Shown here: in pieces, positions 26,920 through 35,730 of the stretch
Layout: every line of letters starts with the position of its first letter
Position numbering within the stretch: position 1 is the first letter of the stretch
Source: Lutimonas vermicola
GTDB taxonomy: Bacteria > Bacteroidota > Bacteroidia > Flavobacteriales > Flavobacteriaceae
Reading direction: 5' to 3'
Length of the DNA stretch: 64,000 nucleotides
Assembly: GCF_038433205.1 (NCBI RefSeq)
Contig: NZ_JBCDNA010000002.1
Coordinates: 620,001-684,000, forward strand
Position numbers and translations under genes: made by a program
Notes under the pieces: generated by a model
Told to the model about the DNA's origin: nothing
Database searches by the model: none
Seen by the model: only the letters and a program-made list of their open reading frames with translations

Positions 26920-28602
26920 CTAGATAAAAACCAAAGCCATTTTGATCTGATCGTAACTTAGCTCTCCTTTGAGGATATCAAATATGGGTTTTAAGCTGAT
27001 CCTCTCTCCCGGCTCAATTTCTTTCAAAAGCTTGTTTCTGGCCTTTTTTACCTTGTTTATTACCTTGGCTTCCGGTTTAAACCTGCTCAGGTCTGTTTTT
27101 GGATATAGTTCGGCAATTCTTATAAGATGGGTAGAAACTGTGCCAAGGGTAAGGTCTCTTTCAATGACAATATCTTCCAATGAATGTCCATTATCTATCA
27201 TTTGCTTTGTGATAAGGTAAGTAGACTTCTTGCTTACTTTTTTGCCCTTTTCAAGATTCTTACGGTTCTCACTGATTTCATCCTTATCCGAAATCCCACC
27301 ACTTTTTTTAACAAAATTTCGGGCTTTGACCTCCAGGACTTCTTCTTCAAAAATCTCTTCTACCTCCCTTGATAATTCCTGAAACCTGAGGTCGGCCTTG
27401 AGCGCGAGCCCATCAACTTCGAGGGCAGTATTGTTGAAACCGTTTAATTGCAGCCCGTCGAGCCCTTTTACCCTTGACAAGGCCACATATCCCTGACCTT
27501 TTTCAAAGGTTTTGCTCAGGTCCATCACTGCACTGTCAAGCGTCATTCCCTGGCTCTTATGCACCGTTATGGCCCAGGCTAGTCTAAGCGGTACCTGGAC
27601 GTAGCTCACAAGAAGTTTTCCGGTTTCATCCTCAATTCTCCAGTCTTCAGGCTCGGCGGTTATCTCAAACCCATTGGTCAATCGAATCACGGGATATCCC
27701 TCATCATTATACCTGATGACTTTACCCAACGAACCATTTAAGTACCCCTTTTCATAGTTGTTCTTAACGAACATTACTTTTGCATCCTTTTTCAGTTCCA
27801 GGGTTTCAGGAGCCATTATAGATCTTTTGATCGTTTCGGCTAGTTTTAGATTTCCTTTGACTTTTGCCTTGAATATCTTTTTTCGGCCCTTGATCTCAGC
27901 AATATGGGCCGTATTGATTCTGTCGACATCCAAATTATGGGTGTACAGCCTTGTGGGTTCTTCGGTTTCAACAAGGTCTTTTGTTGCCTGCAACAAAGAA
28001 ACAGATTTATCCGAAACCCTTCCTTGCCTGATTTCATTGAGAATATCATTGAGGGCGCTATCGGTTTGTCTGTATTGATCTGTTAAGTAACAAATGGAGA
28101 GATTGGCACTTAGCCAGGACTGAGACATAAAGCAAAATTTATCCCTGTTGGTTTCCCCTGAAACACCAATAGGCGGTAACTGAAAAAAATCCCCGCAGAG
28201 CACCACTTGAATGCCACCAAATGGTTTGTCGTTTTCCCTAAAGAATTGCAATACTTCATTGACCAGGTCAAATTGCTTTTTATGCAGCATTGAGATCTCA
28301 TCGATGATCAGCACTTTTGTTTTTTCTATATGTTTCTTCAGGTATTTTTTCTCCCTTAGATCCCTGAGGTTTCTCAGGCTCAGGGAATCCTTTATTCCAA
28401 TTCCCGACCAGGCATGTATTGTTGTTCCTTGTAGATGAGTTGCGGCAATACCCGTTGATGCCGTAATGGATACCGGAATTTTTCTCGCTTTAAGGTATTG
28501 GATATACTTGTTTAAAACATAGGTTTTCCCGGTTCCTGCCGAACCGGTTAAAAATACATTGTCTCCTGATTTTAATATGGCCAGAGCCTGTTCCTGATTC
28601 AC
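26920..28602 (-). CDS. PIF1-like ATP-dependent helicase with C-terminal helix-turn-helix
   Basis: 560 residues, superfamily 1B helicase. Walker A is GSAGTGKTYVLNKYI at about 19-33 and Walker B is LIIDEISML near 95; later helicase motifs include GDFFQLPP and the UvrD-C-like VHKSQGMTLDSAVMDLS. A C-terminal winged-helix/HTH part (LITKQMIDNGHSLEDIVIERDLTLGTVSTHLIRIAEL) is typical of the Bacteroidota version. The start is a GTG at 28602; a stop lies just upstream in frame. Likely role: unwinding DNA during replication or repair. Confidence 0.9.
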   Translation of the reverse strand: MNQEQALAILKSGDNVFLTGSAGTGKTYVLNKYIQYLKARKIPVSITASTGIAATHLQGTTIHAWSGIGIKDSLSLRNLRDLREKKYLKKHIEKTKVLIIDEISMLHKKQFDLVNEVLQFFRENDKPFGGIQVVLCGDFFQLPPIGVSGETNRDKFCFMSQSWLSANLSICYLTDQYRQTDSALNDILNEIRQGRVSDKSVSLLQATKDLVETEEPTRLYTHNLDVDRINTAHIAEIKGRKKIFKAKVKGNLKLAETIKRSIMAPETLELKKDAKVMFVKNNYEKGYLNGSLGKVIRYNDEGYPVIRLTNGFEITAEPEDWRIEDETGKLLVSYVQVPLRLAWAITVHKSQGMTLDSAVMDLSKTFEKGQGYVALSRVKGLDGLQLNGFNNTALEVDGLALKADLRFQELSREVEEIFEEEVLEVKARNFVKKSGGISDKDEISENRKNLEKGKKVSKKSTYLITKQMIDNGHSLEDIVIERDLTLGTVSTHLIRIAELYPKTDLSRFKPEAKVINKVKKARNKLLKEIEPGERISLKPIFDILKGELSYDQIKMALVFI

Positions 28603-28630
28603 GTTTAAATTTTAGTTCTATTGAGGTAAA

Positions 28631-29269
28631 TTAGGCTTCCAATTTCTTTACCAGATTTTCTTTAAGCATTATTCCTTTGTTGTTTTTTGACAGGAGCAGG
28701 TCCTCATAATCTAAAGTCCAACCAATAGTCTCTACTATATTTTGAATTAAAAGGACTGCTTCCAAGGCCTCACTTTTTGCAGTATCGAACAAACCACTTT
28801 CAGGAATCTTTAACAACACATGTTCTTTGGCTTTCGAATTAACCTCAGTCAGATCGGTTGAATCGAATTTATTGAACAAACCCTCCTTTTTATCATAATA
28901 CCTTAAATCGGTCTCAAGACTTAAGATCTGGGGGTCGGGAAAATCAGTAAGCCTGATCACTTTTTTATCATTGTTCGCCTCCATCTTTATTTTTGAAAGG
29001 TCGTAGCCCACATGAGCCTTGGCATTGATCAGCAATATAGCCTTCTTTTTACTCGAAACCATACTCATAAACCGCTCCTTGGTGTTTTCATAGTGGTAGA
29101 TCTCTGCGAACTCGCCTTCAACAGTAATCAATTTCCAAACCTTTCTGATCTTTTCCATAATCACCATGGACTGAGAATTGGTAATATCCTTCCTTTTTTG
29201 AATTTTAATATATTTTAAAACCCAATAAGTAATGATGGCACCGAGAAATAAACCTAATAATCCTTCCAT
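28631..29269 (-). CDS. DUF4230 domain membrane-anchored protein
   Basis: 212 residues. An N-terminal hydrophobic segment (MEGLLGLFLGAIITYWVLKYI) acts as an anchor. The remainder, from VMEKIRKVWKLITVEGEFAEIYHYE onward, matches the DUF4230 pattern of Bacteroidota, including KKAILLINAKAHVGYDLSKI. Function unknown. It lies 28 bases upstream of the helicase gene on the same strand. Confidence 0.83.
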   Translation of the reverse strand: MEGLLGLFLGAIITYWVLKYIKIQKRKDITNSQSMVIMEKIRKVWKLITVEGEFAEIYHYENTKERFMSMVSSKKKAILLINAKAHVGYDLSKIKMEANNDKKVIRLTDFPDPQILSLETDLRYYDKKEGLFNKFDSTDLTEVNSKAKEHVLLKIPESGLFDTAKSEALEAVLLIQNIVETIGWTLDYEDLLLSKNNKGIMLKENLVKKLEA

Positions 29270-29303
29270 ATAAATGATTGATGATTTAAAATTACTAAAT
29301 ATA

Positions 29304-30431
29304 TCATACTTTCAATAAAAATAAATCGGCAGAGATCCCATCGGCGAGAAAATAACTTTCAGGCCTCAGAAATAAGCGCTCCTGCTTCACATACAGGATT
29401 CCGTTTTCGATATATTTTGCCGCCTGCTTAAGTATCTCTTTTTTGTAAGCCTTGCCGTGATTTTGGTCAATAGCTGCAAGAGACACTCCCCATATTGTCC
29501 TCAGTCCGGTCATGATCGATTCGTTGATCATATCCTCTGTAGTCAAAAGCTCCGTTTCGCTTGCCAGGCGGTTCTTTTGGATTCCCGCAATATATTTAGC
29601 ATTATTTGCAATGTTCCAACTGCGGTATCGACCATCATATGAATGCGCTGAAGGACCAATTCCAAGATAGGGTATTCCCTTCCAATAAGAGGTATTGTGC
29701 TTTGAAAAAAAACCATCCTTTCCAAAATTTGAAATTTCATACTGCAGATACTGCTGTTTTTTTGTCTCTGCCTGCAGTATATTGAAATGTTTCCCGGTCA
29801 AAGAGTCAACAGGAGCCTGGTATTTTCCGCTTTTGATAAAATGATCCAGCGCAGTTCTGGGCTCTACGGTAAGGGCATAACTTGAAATATGCTGTATTCC
29901 CATTTCAAACGTATAGTCAAGGTTTTCTTTCCAATCTGATTCAGAGAGATGGGGCAATCCATAAATCAAGTCGATGCTGATATTATCAAAATACCTTGTT
30001 GCCTGTTCCAGTGATTTTTTTGCTTCAAAAGCACTATGGGCCCTGTTCATATACTTCAGGTCCTTGTCAAAAAATGACTGAATTCCGATACTCAATCTGT
30101 TCACTTCAGAAACAGCAAGTTCCTTTATTTTTATGTTGGAGAGATCATCGGGATTGGTTTCCAGCGTAATCTCAGGATCAGTACCAAGGTCATAATGTTC
30201 TTTTATCAGATCGAGTAATCCGTTTATTTCTTCAGTGCTCAATAAGGAAGGTGTTCCTCCTCCAAAATAAACAGTATCTACCTGACCCGCCATTTCATTC
30301 TTTCGCAACACCAATTCCATTTCGATAGCTTTCAACATATCATCCCGCCTTTTATCGGAAGTAGAAAAATGAAAATCACAGTAGTAGCAGGCCTGTTTAC
30401 AAAAGGGTATATGAATATAAATACCAGACAT
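29304..30431 (-). CDS. hemW: HemW-like radical SAM protein
   Basis: About 375 residues. The start chosen is the ATG at 30431 (MSGIYIHIPFCKQACYYCDFHF); the frame reaches back to 30458 but family members begin at this motif. CKQACYYC is the CxxxCxxC [4Fe-4S]/SAM site with the following Cys-aromatic-Cys pattern; GGGTPSLL and ETNPDDL are further SAM-binding motifs. HemW binds heme and is thought to insert it into target proteins; it is often misannotated as coproporphyrinogen III oxidase. Stand-alone gene. Confidence 0.9.
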   Translation of the reverse strand: MSGIYIHIPFCKQACYYCDFHFSTSDKRRDDMLKAIEMELVLRKNEMAGQVDTVYFGGGTPSLLSTEEINGLLDLIKEHYDLGTDPEITLETNPDDLSNIKIKELAVSEVNRLSIGIQSFFDKDLKYMNRAHSAFEAKKSLEQATRYFDNISIDLIYGLPHLSESDWKENLDYTFEMGIQHISSYALTVEPRTALDHFIKSGKYQAPVDSLTGKHFNILQAETKKQQYLQYEISNFGKDGFFSKHNTSYWKGIPYLGIGPSAHSYDGRYRSWNIANNAKYIAGIQKNRLASETELLTTEDMINESIMTGLRTIWGVSLAAIDQNHGKAYKKEILKQAAKYIENGILYVKQERLFLRPESYFLADGISADLFLLKV

Positions 30432-30458
30432 ATCAGCTTCAAAATATTTGGAACGCAA

Positions 30459-30971
30459 GATACAAAGTAAGTGGGAGTATCTATGATTTATTGAACGTTT
30501 AGACCGAAGTCAACAATACTTTAAAAAAATTACTTGTTCAGGTAGGTGTAGGTCAGGGTAATTTTCCCTTTACCTGCTCCTCCTTGTCCCGAAATGGATT
30601 TGTCGCTTGCTCGCTACCTATAAATTTTAAAGGAAGCTTTGACAACAATACACTTACAAATTCAAAAACCAGATTTTCACTTTTTTATGACGCCTACAAA
30701 AATGAACCTCGAGTGCGTTTAGGTGCGGTAAGTATACATTGGATCAATGAATCATGCAATCAATTTCAATCTATTTTTAACAATGTGGGTGCTATTAAAA
30801 CACTGTCTCTAATATTTTCGGCTGAAGAAGAAGAAGAAGAAGAAGAGATTGTTGACCCAAACGCCCACTTGAAATTTTGCTGTCTAGATATTCGTTATAC
30901 CTTTTGGAAGTGTTAAAAAATAACATTTCGCACGATTAAAAACACCATTTAAACGCATGAATAAGCTCAGG
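30459..30971. other. Gene-poor 0.5 kb gap
   Basis: No convincing gene. A 110-codon plus-strand frame (30584-30916) lacks recognisable domains and contains the GAA tract. On the minus strand, about 30529-30597, a short frame ending GKITLTYTYLNK and a stop looks like the last strand of a lost outer-membrane-type protein, but an in-frame stop lies about 22 codons upstream. The region may be decayed sequence. Confidence 0.5.
30824..30847 (+). repeat. GAA trinucleotide tract
   Basis: Seven GAA units followed by GAG, encoding eight Glu in the plus-strand frame. It lies in the gene-poor gap and is a candidate slippage site. Confidence 0.9.
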
Positions 30972-31628
30972 TTATTGGGTTTTTTCAATACTTCTATATT
31001 CTAATGCAAGTCTAATTTTTCCTGTTTTCTGATCGGCTTCCCGAATCTCTTTGCGGTCAATAGAGACATCGCTGCCCGCAAAATTAAGTGGAATCCTGAT
31101 GCGGTCCATTTCAAATGAAACGTCCAATTTGGTTGGAAGTATAGCCTGGCTATCTGGGTATGTGAGCCTCAGTGTATAAGCACCGTCTTTTTTAGTGTTG
31201 ATTTCGGCCCAAGTGATGCGTTGCTTCTGGGTATCTATATGCAAATTGGCCACACTAAAATCTGCCTTATTATCTGATGGTAAAATAGAAATTGCCAATA
31301 GCGATGTTGACTGTCCTTCTACTTCACCTCTGTCTACTACCATAAATGGATACTCAAACAGCTCACTAAACGACAAGTCTAATCCGCGTTTGGGAATTAG
31401 CACAAAATCTTCAGAATTGATGGCCAAATCTTCACCCTTTTTAAAAACTGCCAGTGCTTCCTTATCTGGCATTTTAATGAATGAAATATCCACATGTAAC
31501 TTTATATCTGCTTGAAAGGTTTCAATACTATCCAGTCTAGATTTAACGAAAAGCACCTGTTCTTCAGCTGTTTGAGAAAAGCCATTAACAGCATATAAAA
31601 ACAGTAAAAGTATTCCATGTAGTTTCAT
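30972..31628 (-). CDS. Exported LolA-like protein (last gene of the ABC operon)
   Basis: About 218 residues. The ATG at 31628 is chosen because it gives a signal peptide (MKLHGILLLFLYAVNGFSQ) and overlaps the permease stop by four bases; the frame itself extends to 31724. The mature part looks like a LolA/LolB-type beta-sheet protein (VKSRLDSIETFQADIKLHVDISF, then alternating strands to LRLTYPDSQAILPTKLDVSFEMDRIRIPLNF). This resembles outer-membrane-lipoprotein carrier-like proteins in fold only; no true LolA role is implied. Being coupled to an ABC transporter, it may be its periplasmic partner. Confidence 0.7.
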   Translation of the reverse strand: MKLHGILLLFLYAVNGFSQTAEEQVLFVKSRLDSIETFQADIKLHVDISFIKMPDKEALAVFKKGEDLAINSEDFVLIPKRGLDLSFSELFEYPFMVVDRGEVEGQSTSLLAISILPSDNKADFSVANLHIDTQKQRITWAEINTKKDGAYTLRLTYPDSQAILPTKLDVSFEMDRIRIPLNFAGSDVSIDRKEIREADQKTGKIRLALEYRSIEKTQ

Positions 31629-32455
31629 CCAATGTCTTTTTTCTGAAATAAAAATAGCCCCACAAGCATCGTCACTAAAATATAAAGACCCATTAAGACC
31701 GAATTGATTATAATCGTATCCCATTCAATGTCATGGTTAAAAAAATATTGCCAGGTATTGTTCAATTTAAAAAAGGCTATCTGGTTCAATACATCATTAC
31801 CTAAGTCTATTTTCAATAATAATGTAGAAACGATCAAAAACAACGCAGCCACAATCCAAGTTTTAAAACTTTCTTTCAGCAACACGGCAAGGGTTAAACT
31901 TACCACAGAAAAGAATACCAAAGAAAGGGTTCCGAATAAAAAAGCATACACCAACCTGTAGAAGGCATCATCGTGTTCAAAAAAAGTGAGTCCGTTGGTA
32001 TAGACCACTAAGTCTCCTTTTCCAAAAATTCCGTACGACAATATAAAGGATGTTAAGGCCAATAGTAGCACTAAAAAAATGGTAAATAAACTGGCAACGA
32101 TATATTTCGCAAATAGATATTTCCACTTCACAACAGGTTGCATAAGCACCGTTTGTAAAGTTTTTTCTTGATATTCGGTTGTTAGCATGCCAGATATAAT
32201 TATCATGCAGAGTAAGGGTACATGAAACCAAAAGGAGTTGAGTATAAAGTATATGATCAAGTTCCCGTTAAGCAGCTTGCCTTGAAAGTAGAATGTATCC
32301 TTCAAATTGGCCAACACAATATCAATAATTCCTGTACCTTGATAATAAGCACTTAACAGTACAACCGCTTCAATAAAAAAGAGGGCCAAAATTGCATAAT
32401 AGGTGCGGCTTTGACGAAACAATTTATAGGTTTCAATATAAAGTAGTCGCATCAT
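31625..32455 (-). CDS. ABC-2 type transporter permease
   Basis: 276 residues with about six hydrophobic segments: near 20-37, 67-88, 110-135, 165-190, 195-212 and a final one before FLFQKKDIG. The sequence ETYKLFRQSRTYYAILALFFIEAVVLL at the start and GMLTTEYQEKTLQTVLMQPVVKWKYLFAKYIV (cytoplasmic coupling region) are typical of ABC-2 permeases. Start and stop overlap the neighbouring ABC ATPase and LolA-like genes by four bases each, so translation is coupled. Substrate unknown. Confidence 0.85.
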   Translation of the reverse strand: MMRLLYIETYKLFRQSRTYYAILALFFIEAVVLLSAYYQGTGIIDIVLANLKDTFYFQGKLLNGNLIIYFILNSFWFHVPLLCMIIISGMLTTEYQEKTLQTVLMQPVVKWKYLFAKYIVASLFTIFLVLLLALTSFILSYGIFGKGDLVVYTNGLTFFEHDDAFYRLVYAFLFGTLSLVFFSVVSLTLAVLLKESFKTWIVAALFLIVSTLLLKIDLGNDVLNQIAFFKLNNTWQYFFNHDIEWDTIIINSVLMGLYILVTMLVGLFLFQKKDIG

Positions 32456-33306
32456 TTCTCCTTCGTATTAAATAGTTGTTGCAAGTCAAGTACAGGCCTA
32501 CAAGAAGTGATTGCTATTTGCTGCTGTGATAATTTAAATATGATTTCAGAGATTTCGGTAGCCGATGCCGAAATAGTCATGCAATCTCCATTCGAAACCG
32601 TATCATAGTCACTTAAAAAAGATGCTTTTTTAATATCGCTTCCACATAAGGTATAACTTTTAGTACAGGCAGAAAGGATTGTGCTCGTCTCGCCGGTTTG
32701 AATAATTTCTCCATTATGAATTATTGATAACTTCGTACAAACCGTACTTAAAACATCAATGATATGAGAAGAGATTAATATAGACATTTGAGTTTGCTGT
32801 TTAAGGTCAAAAATGAGCTGTTTTAAGGCTTCTATACCCAGAGGATCTAAACCTGAAAAAGGCTCATCCAACAACAAACAAGAAGGATTATTAAGAAGGG
32901 CAACAGCAATACCCAAGCGTTGTTTCATTCCCATAGAAAAATTACGAACCGGGTCTGTTCTATTTAAAGGTAAACCAACTTGTTCTAGGGAAGCTTCTAT
33001 AGCGATTTTTGAGAAGTCTGCCCCTTGCATTTTTGCAAATAATCGCAAGTTTTCATGTGCATTTAAGTAAGGATAAAGTGCTGGCTTTTCGATAATCCCT
33101 CCAATCTTTTTTGCGCCGTCGCCAGATATTTCAACTTTACCATGATCAGCAGTTACTAATCCGAGTAAAATTTTGAACAAGGTAGTTTTACCAGCTCCAT
33201 TGGCACCAACCAAACCTAAAATTTCTCCCTTTCCGCAGGAAATGCTAGTGCTATTAAGGGCTCTTACTTTACCATACTTTTTATGCACTCGTTCGCAGTA
33301 AATCAT
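32452..33306 (-). CDS. ABC transporter ATP-binding protein
   Basis: 284 residues. Walker A VGANGAGKTTLFKIL (about 34-48), signature NFSMGMKQRLGIA, Walker B CLLLDEPFSGLDPLG and switch His in ISSHIIDVL are all present. The C-terminal 60 residues form the accessory domain common in drug/peptide ABC-2 exporters (such as GldA- or NosF-like proteins). ATG overlaps the stop of the 180-residue membrane protein upstream. Powers the adjacent permease. Confidence 0.92.
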   Translation of the reverse strand: MIYCERVHKKYGKVRALNSTSISCGKGEILGLVGANGAGKTTLFKILLGLVTADHGKVEISGDGAKKIGGIIEKPALYPYLNAHENLRLFAKMQGADFSKIAIEASLEQVGLPLNRTDPVRNFSMGMKQRLGIAVALLNNPSCLLLDEPFSGLDPLGIEALKQLIFDLKQQTQMSILISSHIIDVLSTVCTKLSIIHNGEIIQTGETSTILSACTKSYTLCGSDIKKASFLSDYDTVSNGDCMTISASATEISEIIFKLSQQQIAITSCRPVLDLQQLFNTKEK

Positions 33307-33845
33307 GCTATTTGCGATTTGACGATAGCCCGGTAATCAAATTTAGGTTTGTAGAATTCTTCCAGAAAAGTACGGGACCAAAACATTTTTTTGAACAGAA
33401 ATAAGGGCTCCTTTACCATAAAATAAGGCAGGTAATGGTACCATTTTACACCAAAATCACGATAACATTGTCGCACCTGATCCTTTATCCCCAATTCTTC
33501 TGCAGCTGTTTCTGCAGCCATACGCTGACATTTGGAACCTATATAAATGAGTGAAATTTTCTTATTAAAACCATGGATAAAAAATTGATCCTTTATACGT
33601 TTATAATTCTGGTAACGTGACCAGCCATCCATGATAACCAAATATATATGAACAAACGAAAACAGAAAAAATAAGGTCCAAAACATAATCCAAAACACTG
33701 ATCCAGAACTAATTGATTTCATGAGCTGCACACCATAGATCCATGATTCTATTATAAATAGTATCAGTGAAGCATACAATAACCTACCCACCCTTAAATA
33801 GGAAATGATTGGGCTAGGCTGTATGGGTAAAATTATCTTATTCAA
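33303..33845 (-). CDS. Uncharacterised membrane protein of the ABC operon
   Basis: 180 residues, not recognised. Two hydrophobic segments (about 20-45 and 50-75) precede a soluble tail with conserved-looking Cys and Trp residues (GSKCQRMAAETAAEELGIKDQVRQCYRDFGVKWYHYLPYF). The N-terminal part ISYLRVGRLLYASLILFII resembles the small peptide encoded just upstream (IRYVRIGAFLHIMGLFGIALF), which suggests a shared origin. Overlaps the ATPase start by four bases. Confidence 0.7.
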   Translation of the reverse strand: MNKIILPIQPSPIISYLRVGRLLYASLILFIIESWIYGVQLMKSISSGSVFWIMFWTLFFLFSFVHIYLVIMDGWSRYQNYKRIKDQFFIHGFNKKISLIYIGSKCQRMAAETAAEELGIKDQVRQCYRDFGVKWYHYLPYFMVKEPLFLFKKMFWSRTFLEEFYKPKFDYRAIVKSQIA

Positions 33846-33850
33846 GTAAA

Positions 33851-33858
33851 CAAATATA
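33851..33858 (-). promoter_or_regulatory. -7 element directly before the 180-residue membrane protein
   Basis: Minus-strand TATATTTG, ending 5 bp before the ATG at 33845. With this geometry transcription would start at or beside the ATG, giving a leaderless mRNA, unless the real start is further in. Confidence 0.4.
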
Positions 33859-33905
33859 TAATTTCATGAATAAAAATTAAAAAAATGCGTTTATAAAAAG
33901 AGCGA

Positions 33906-34052
33906 TTAAGTTGCAATGTTATAATAAAACAGGGCAATTCCAAATAAGCCCATGATATGTAAAAAAGCCCCAATCCTTACATAACGAATAAATTGATTAT
34001 ATCTAATGCTCAGGCCTGAATGTGTTGCTAATGACGAAGGGGACTTTAACAT
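33906..34052 (-). CDS. 48-residue membrane peptide heading the ABC operon
   Basis: Short frame ATG to TAA encoding 48 residues: a polar N-terminus (MLKSPSSLATHSGLS), a basic stretch (IRYNQFIRYVRIG), then one hydrophobic segment (AFLHIMGLFGIALFYYNIAT). It has a promoter-like sequence immediately upstream and resembles the N-terminal part of the next protein. It could be a real small membrane protein of the ABC operon or a truncated duplicate of that gene. No ribosome-binding site is visible, as expected if it is leaderless. Confidence 0.5.
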   Translation of the reverse strand: MLKSPSSLATHSGLSIRYNQFIRYVRIGAFLHIMGLFGIALFYYNIAT

Positions 34053-34055
34053 ACT

Positions 34056-34087
34056 CAAATATAGAAAAAAAAACTTTTTTAGGGCAA
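34056..34087 (-). promoter_or_regulatory. Promoter of the small-peptide/ABC operon
   Basis: On the minus strand a TTG (34085-34087) and TATATTTG (34056-34063) are separated by 21 bp, within the 17-23 bp of the Bacteroidota promoter consensus. The -7 box ends 3 bp before the ATG at 34052, implying a leaderless or nearly leaderless transcript. Confidence 0.5.
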
Positions 34088-34142
34088 CTCTATTCTAAGT
34101 AATCACATGAAGAAATCAATCAAAATGGTTGCCTCCGCCAAT

Positions 34143-34694
34143 TTACCCAATCCTTTTCTCATTTTGTTTCACAAACGAGCCCCATCCTGAATAACCTTTA
34201 TCAGATTGCTCCTTGCCTTCATTATAAAAATGACAAACAGCAGCAGCAAGACCATCAGTAGCGTCAAGATTTTTTGGGATCTCCTTCAACCCAAGGACAC
34301 TTTGTAACATTTTAGCCACCTGTTCTTTAGAAGCATTTCCATTTCCGGTTATCGCCATTTTTATCTTTTTTGGAGAATATTCGGTTATGGAAACTTCCCT
34401 CGACAAACCGGCCGCCATAGCTACCCCCTGAGCACGTCCCAATTTTAACATAGACTGAACATTTTTACCAAAAAATGGTGCCTCAATGGCTATTTCATCG
34501 GGATGATAGGTGTCGATTAACTCTATCGTTCTTTCAAAGATCAATTTGAGTTTTGTATAATGATCGCTGTACTTTTTTAACATGAGTTCATTGAGTTGCA
34601 TAAAGTACATTTTGTTATTGACAACCTTGATCAGTCCATAACCCATGACTGTGGTCCCGGGATCAATTCCCAATATGATTTTCTCTTTTGGCAA
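34143..34694 (-). CDS. ruvC: Holliday junction resolvase RuvC
   Basis: 183 residues. Catalytic acidic residues lie in ILGIDPGTTVMGYG (Asp about 10), IAIEAPFFGKN (Glu about 70) and DATDGLAAAVCH (two Asp near 145). KKIKMAITGNGNASKEQV is the family DNA-contact motif. RuvC cleaves Holliday junctions made by RuvAB branch migration during homologous recombination. Single gene here; ruvA and ruvB are not in the window. Confidence 0.95.
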   Translation of the reverse strand: MPKEKIILGIDPGTTVMGYGLIKVVNNKMYFMQLNELMLKKYSDHYTKLKLIFERTIELIDTYHPDEIAIEAPFFGKNVQSMLKLGRAQGVAMAAGLSREVSITEYSPKKIKMAITGNGNASKEQVAKMLQSVLGLKEIPKNLDATDGLAAAVCHFYNEGKEQSDKGYSGWGSFVKQNEKRIG

Positions 34695-34755
34695 TTTTTA
34701 ATTCTTTTGATTGTTGAAGGTTAATATCAGAATGATATTTTGTTTCTTTGCGTAA

Positions 34756-35730
34756 ATGTACAATAACTTGCAAAAATACTTTTCGAGTTTAGTGTTTTTA
34801 ACTAAAATACTGATCATTGCCGGTGCTTATTATATGATTTCGGATAGGCTGCTCAATGACATCAGTTTTAATCGTTTTTTGTGGCTTGAAGAGATTGAAT
34901 CAAAGGGCTATATGGGACTTTTACTCATTTTGTTGTTGCTTTTCTTCACTTTGATTAACTGGTTATTTGAGATATTAAAATGGCAATCTCTGGTATTCTC
35001 ATCTACCGAAATATCCTTCTTCGAAGCCGCCAGGCAAAGCTTAACTTCCCTGACTGCTTCACTGATTACACCCAACAGGATAGGCGAATATGGAGCCAAG
35101 GCCTTATATTTTTCCAAACCTCAACGACCAAAAATCATGATGCTTAACTTTGTAGGCAACATAAGTCAAATGCTTGTCACTACATTTTTTGGGCTCTTCG
35201 GGTTGTTTATTCTCAAAAATGAATTTTCTTATAAAATAATTGATTCCTCCCCATTCTTTGGAATCGTAATTGTTTTGGTCCTTCTTGTTTTGCTGATCGT
35301 CTTTTTTCAAAAAAAATGGCTGGCTCGAATCCGCAATGCGTTCAAAGATCTTTTGAAAATCCCTGTCCCGGTTCTTAAAAGAACTTTTTTATATTCGATC
35401 CTCAGGTATCTGGTCTTTTCACATCAGTTCTACCTGATTCTTGTTTTCTTTGGAATTGATCTTGAATACAACATCGCAATGCCTGTTATTTTTTCCATGT
35501 ATTTAATTTCGTCTGTGATACCTGGATTCGTGCTCTTCGACTGGCTCGTAAAAGGATCTGTTGCAGTAAGCCTGTTTAGCTTATTCGGTGTTGATGAGAT
35601 GATCGTGCTTAGCATAACGGCCACCATGTGGATTCTCAATTTTGCGCTTCCTGCTGCTATCGGAAGTTTTTATGTATTGACTTTTAAGACTGATTCTTTG
35701 GTATTAAGTGAAAGCAAAATTCTAAAATGA
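34756..35730 (+). CDS. YbhN/flippase-like integral membrane protein
   Basis: 324 residues with about seven to eight hydrophobic segments. The pattern QSLTSLTASLITPNRIGEYGAKALYF near residue 95-120 is the signature of the lysylphosphatidylglycerol synthetase transmembrane/YbhN (UPF0104) family, which includes lipid flippases. The stop overlaps the start of the following glycosyltransferase (ATGA), so the pair is translationally coupled and probably acts in the same lipid or polysaccharide step. Confidence 0.83.
   Translation: MYNNLQKYFSSLVFLTKILIIAGAYYMISDRLLNDISFNRFLWLEEIESKGYMGLLLILLLLFFTLINWLFEILKWQSLVFSSTEISFFEAARQSLTSLTASLITPNRIGEYGAKALYFSKPQRPKIMMLNFVGNISQMLVTTFFGLFGLFILKNEFSYKIIDSSPFFGIVIVLVLLVLLIVFFQKKWLARIRNAFKDLLKIPVPVLKRTFLYSILRYLVFSHQFYLILVFFGIDLEYNIAMPVIFSMYLISSVIPGFVLFDWLVKGSVAVSLFSLFGVDEMIVLSITATMWILNFALPAAIGSFYVLTFKTDSLVLSESKILK

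Noticed and set aside
30584..30916. A 110-codon plus-strand frame with an acidic Glu run
   Set aside because: No domain, promoter or start signal; the Glu run comes from a GAA tract and the composition is unlike the neighbours.
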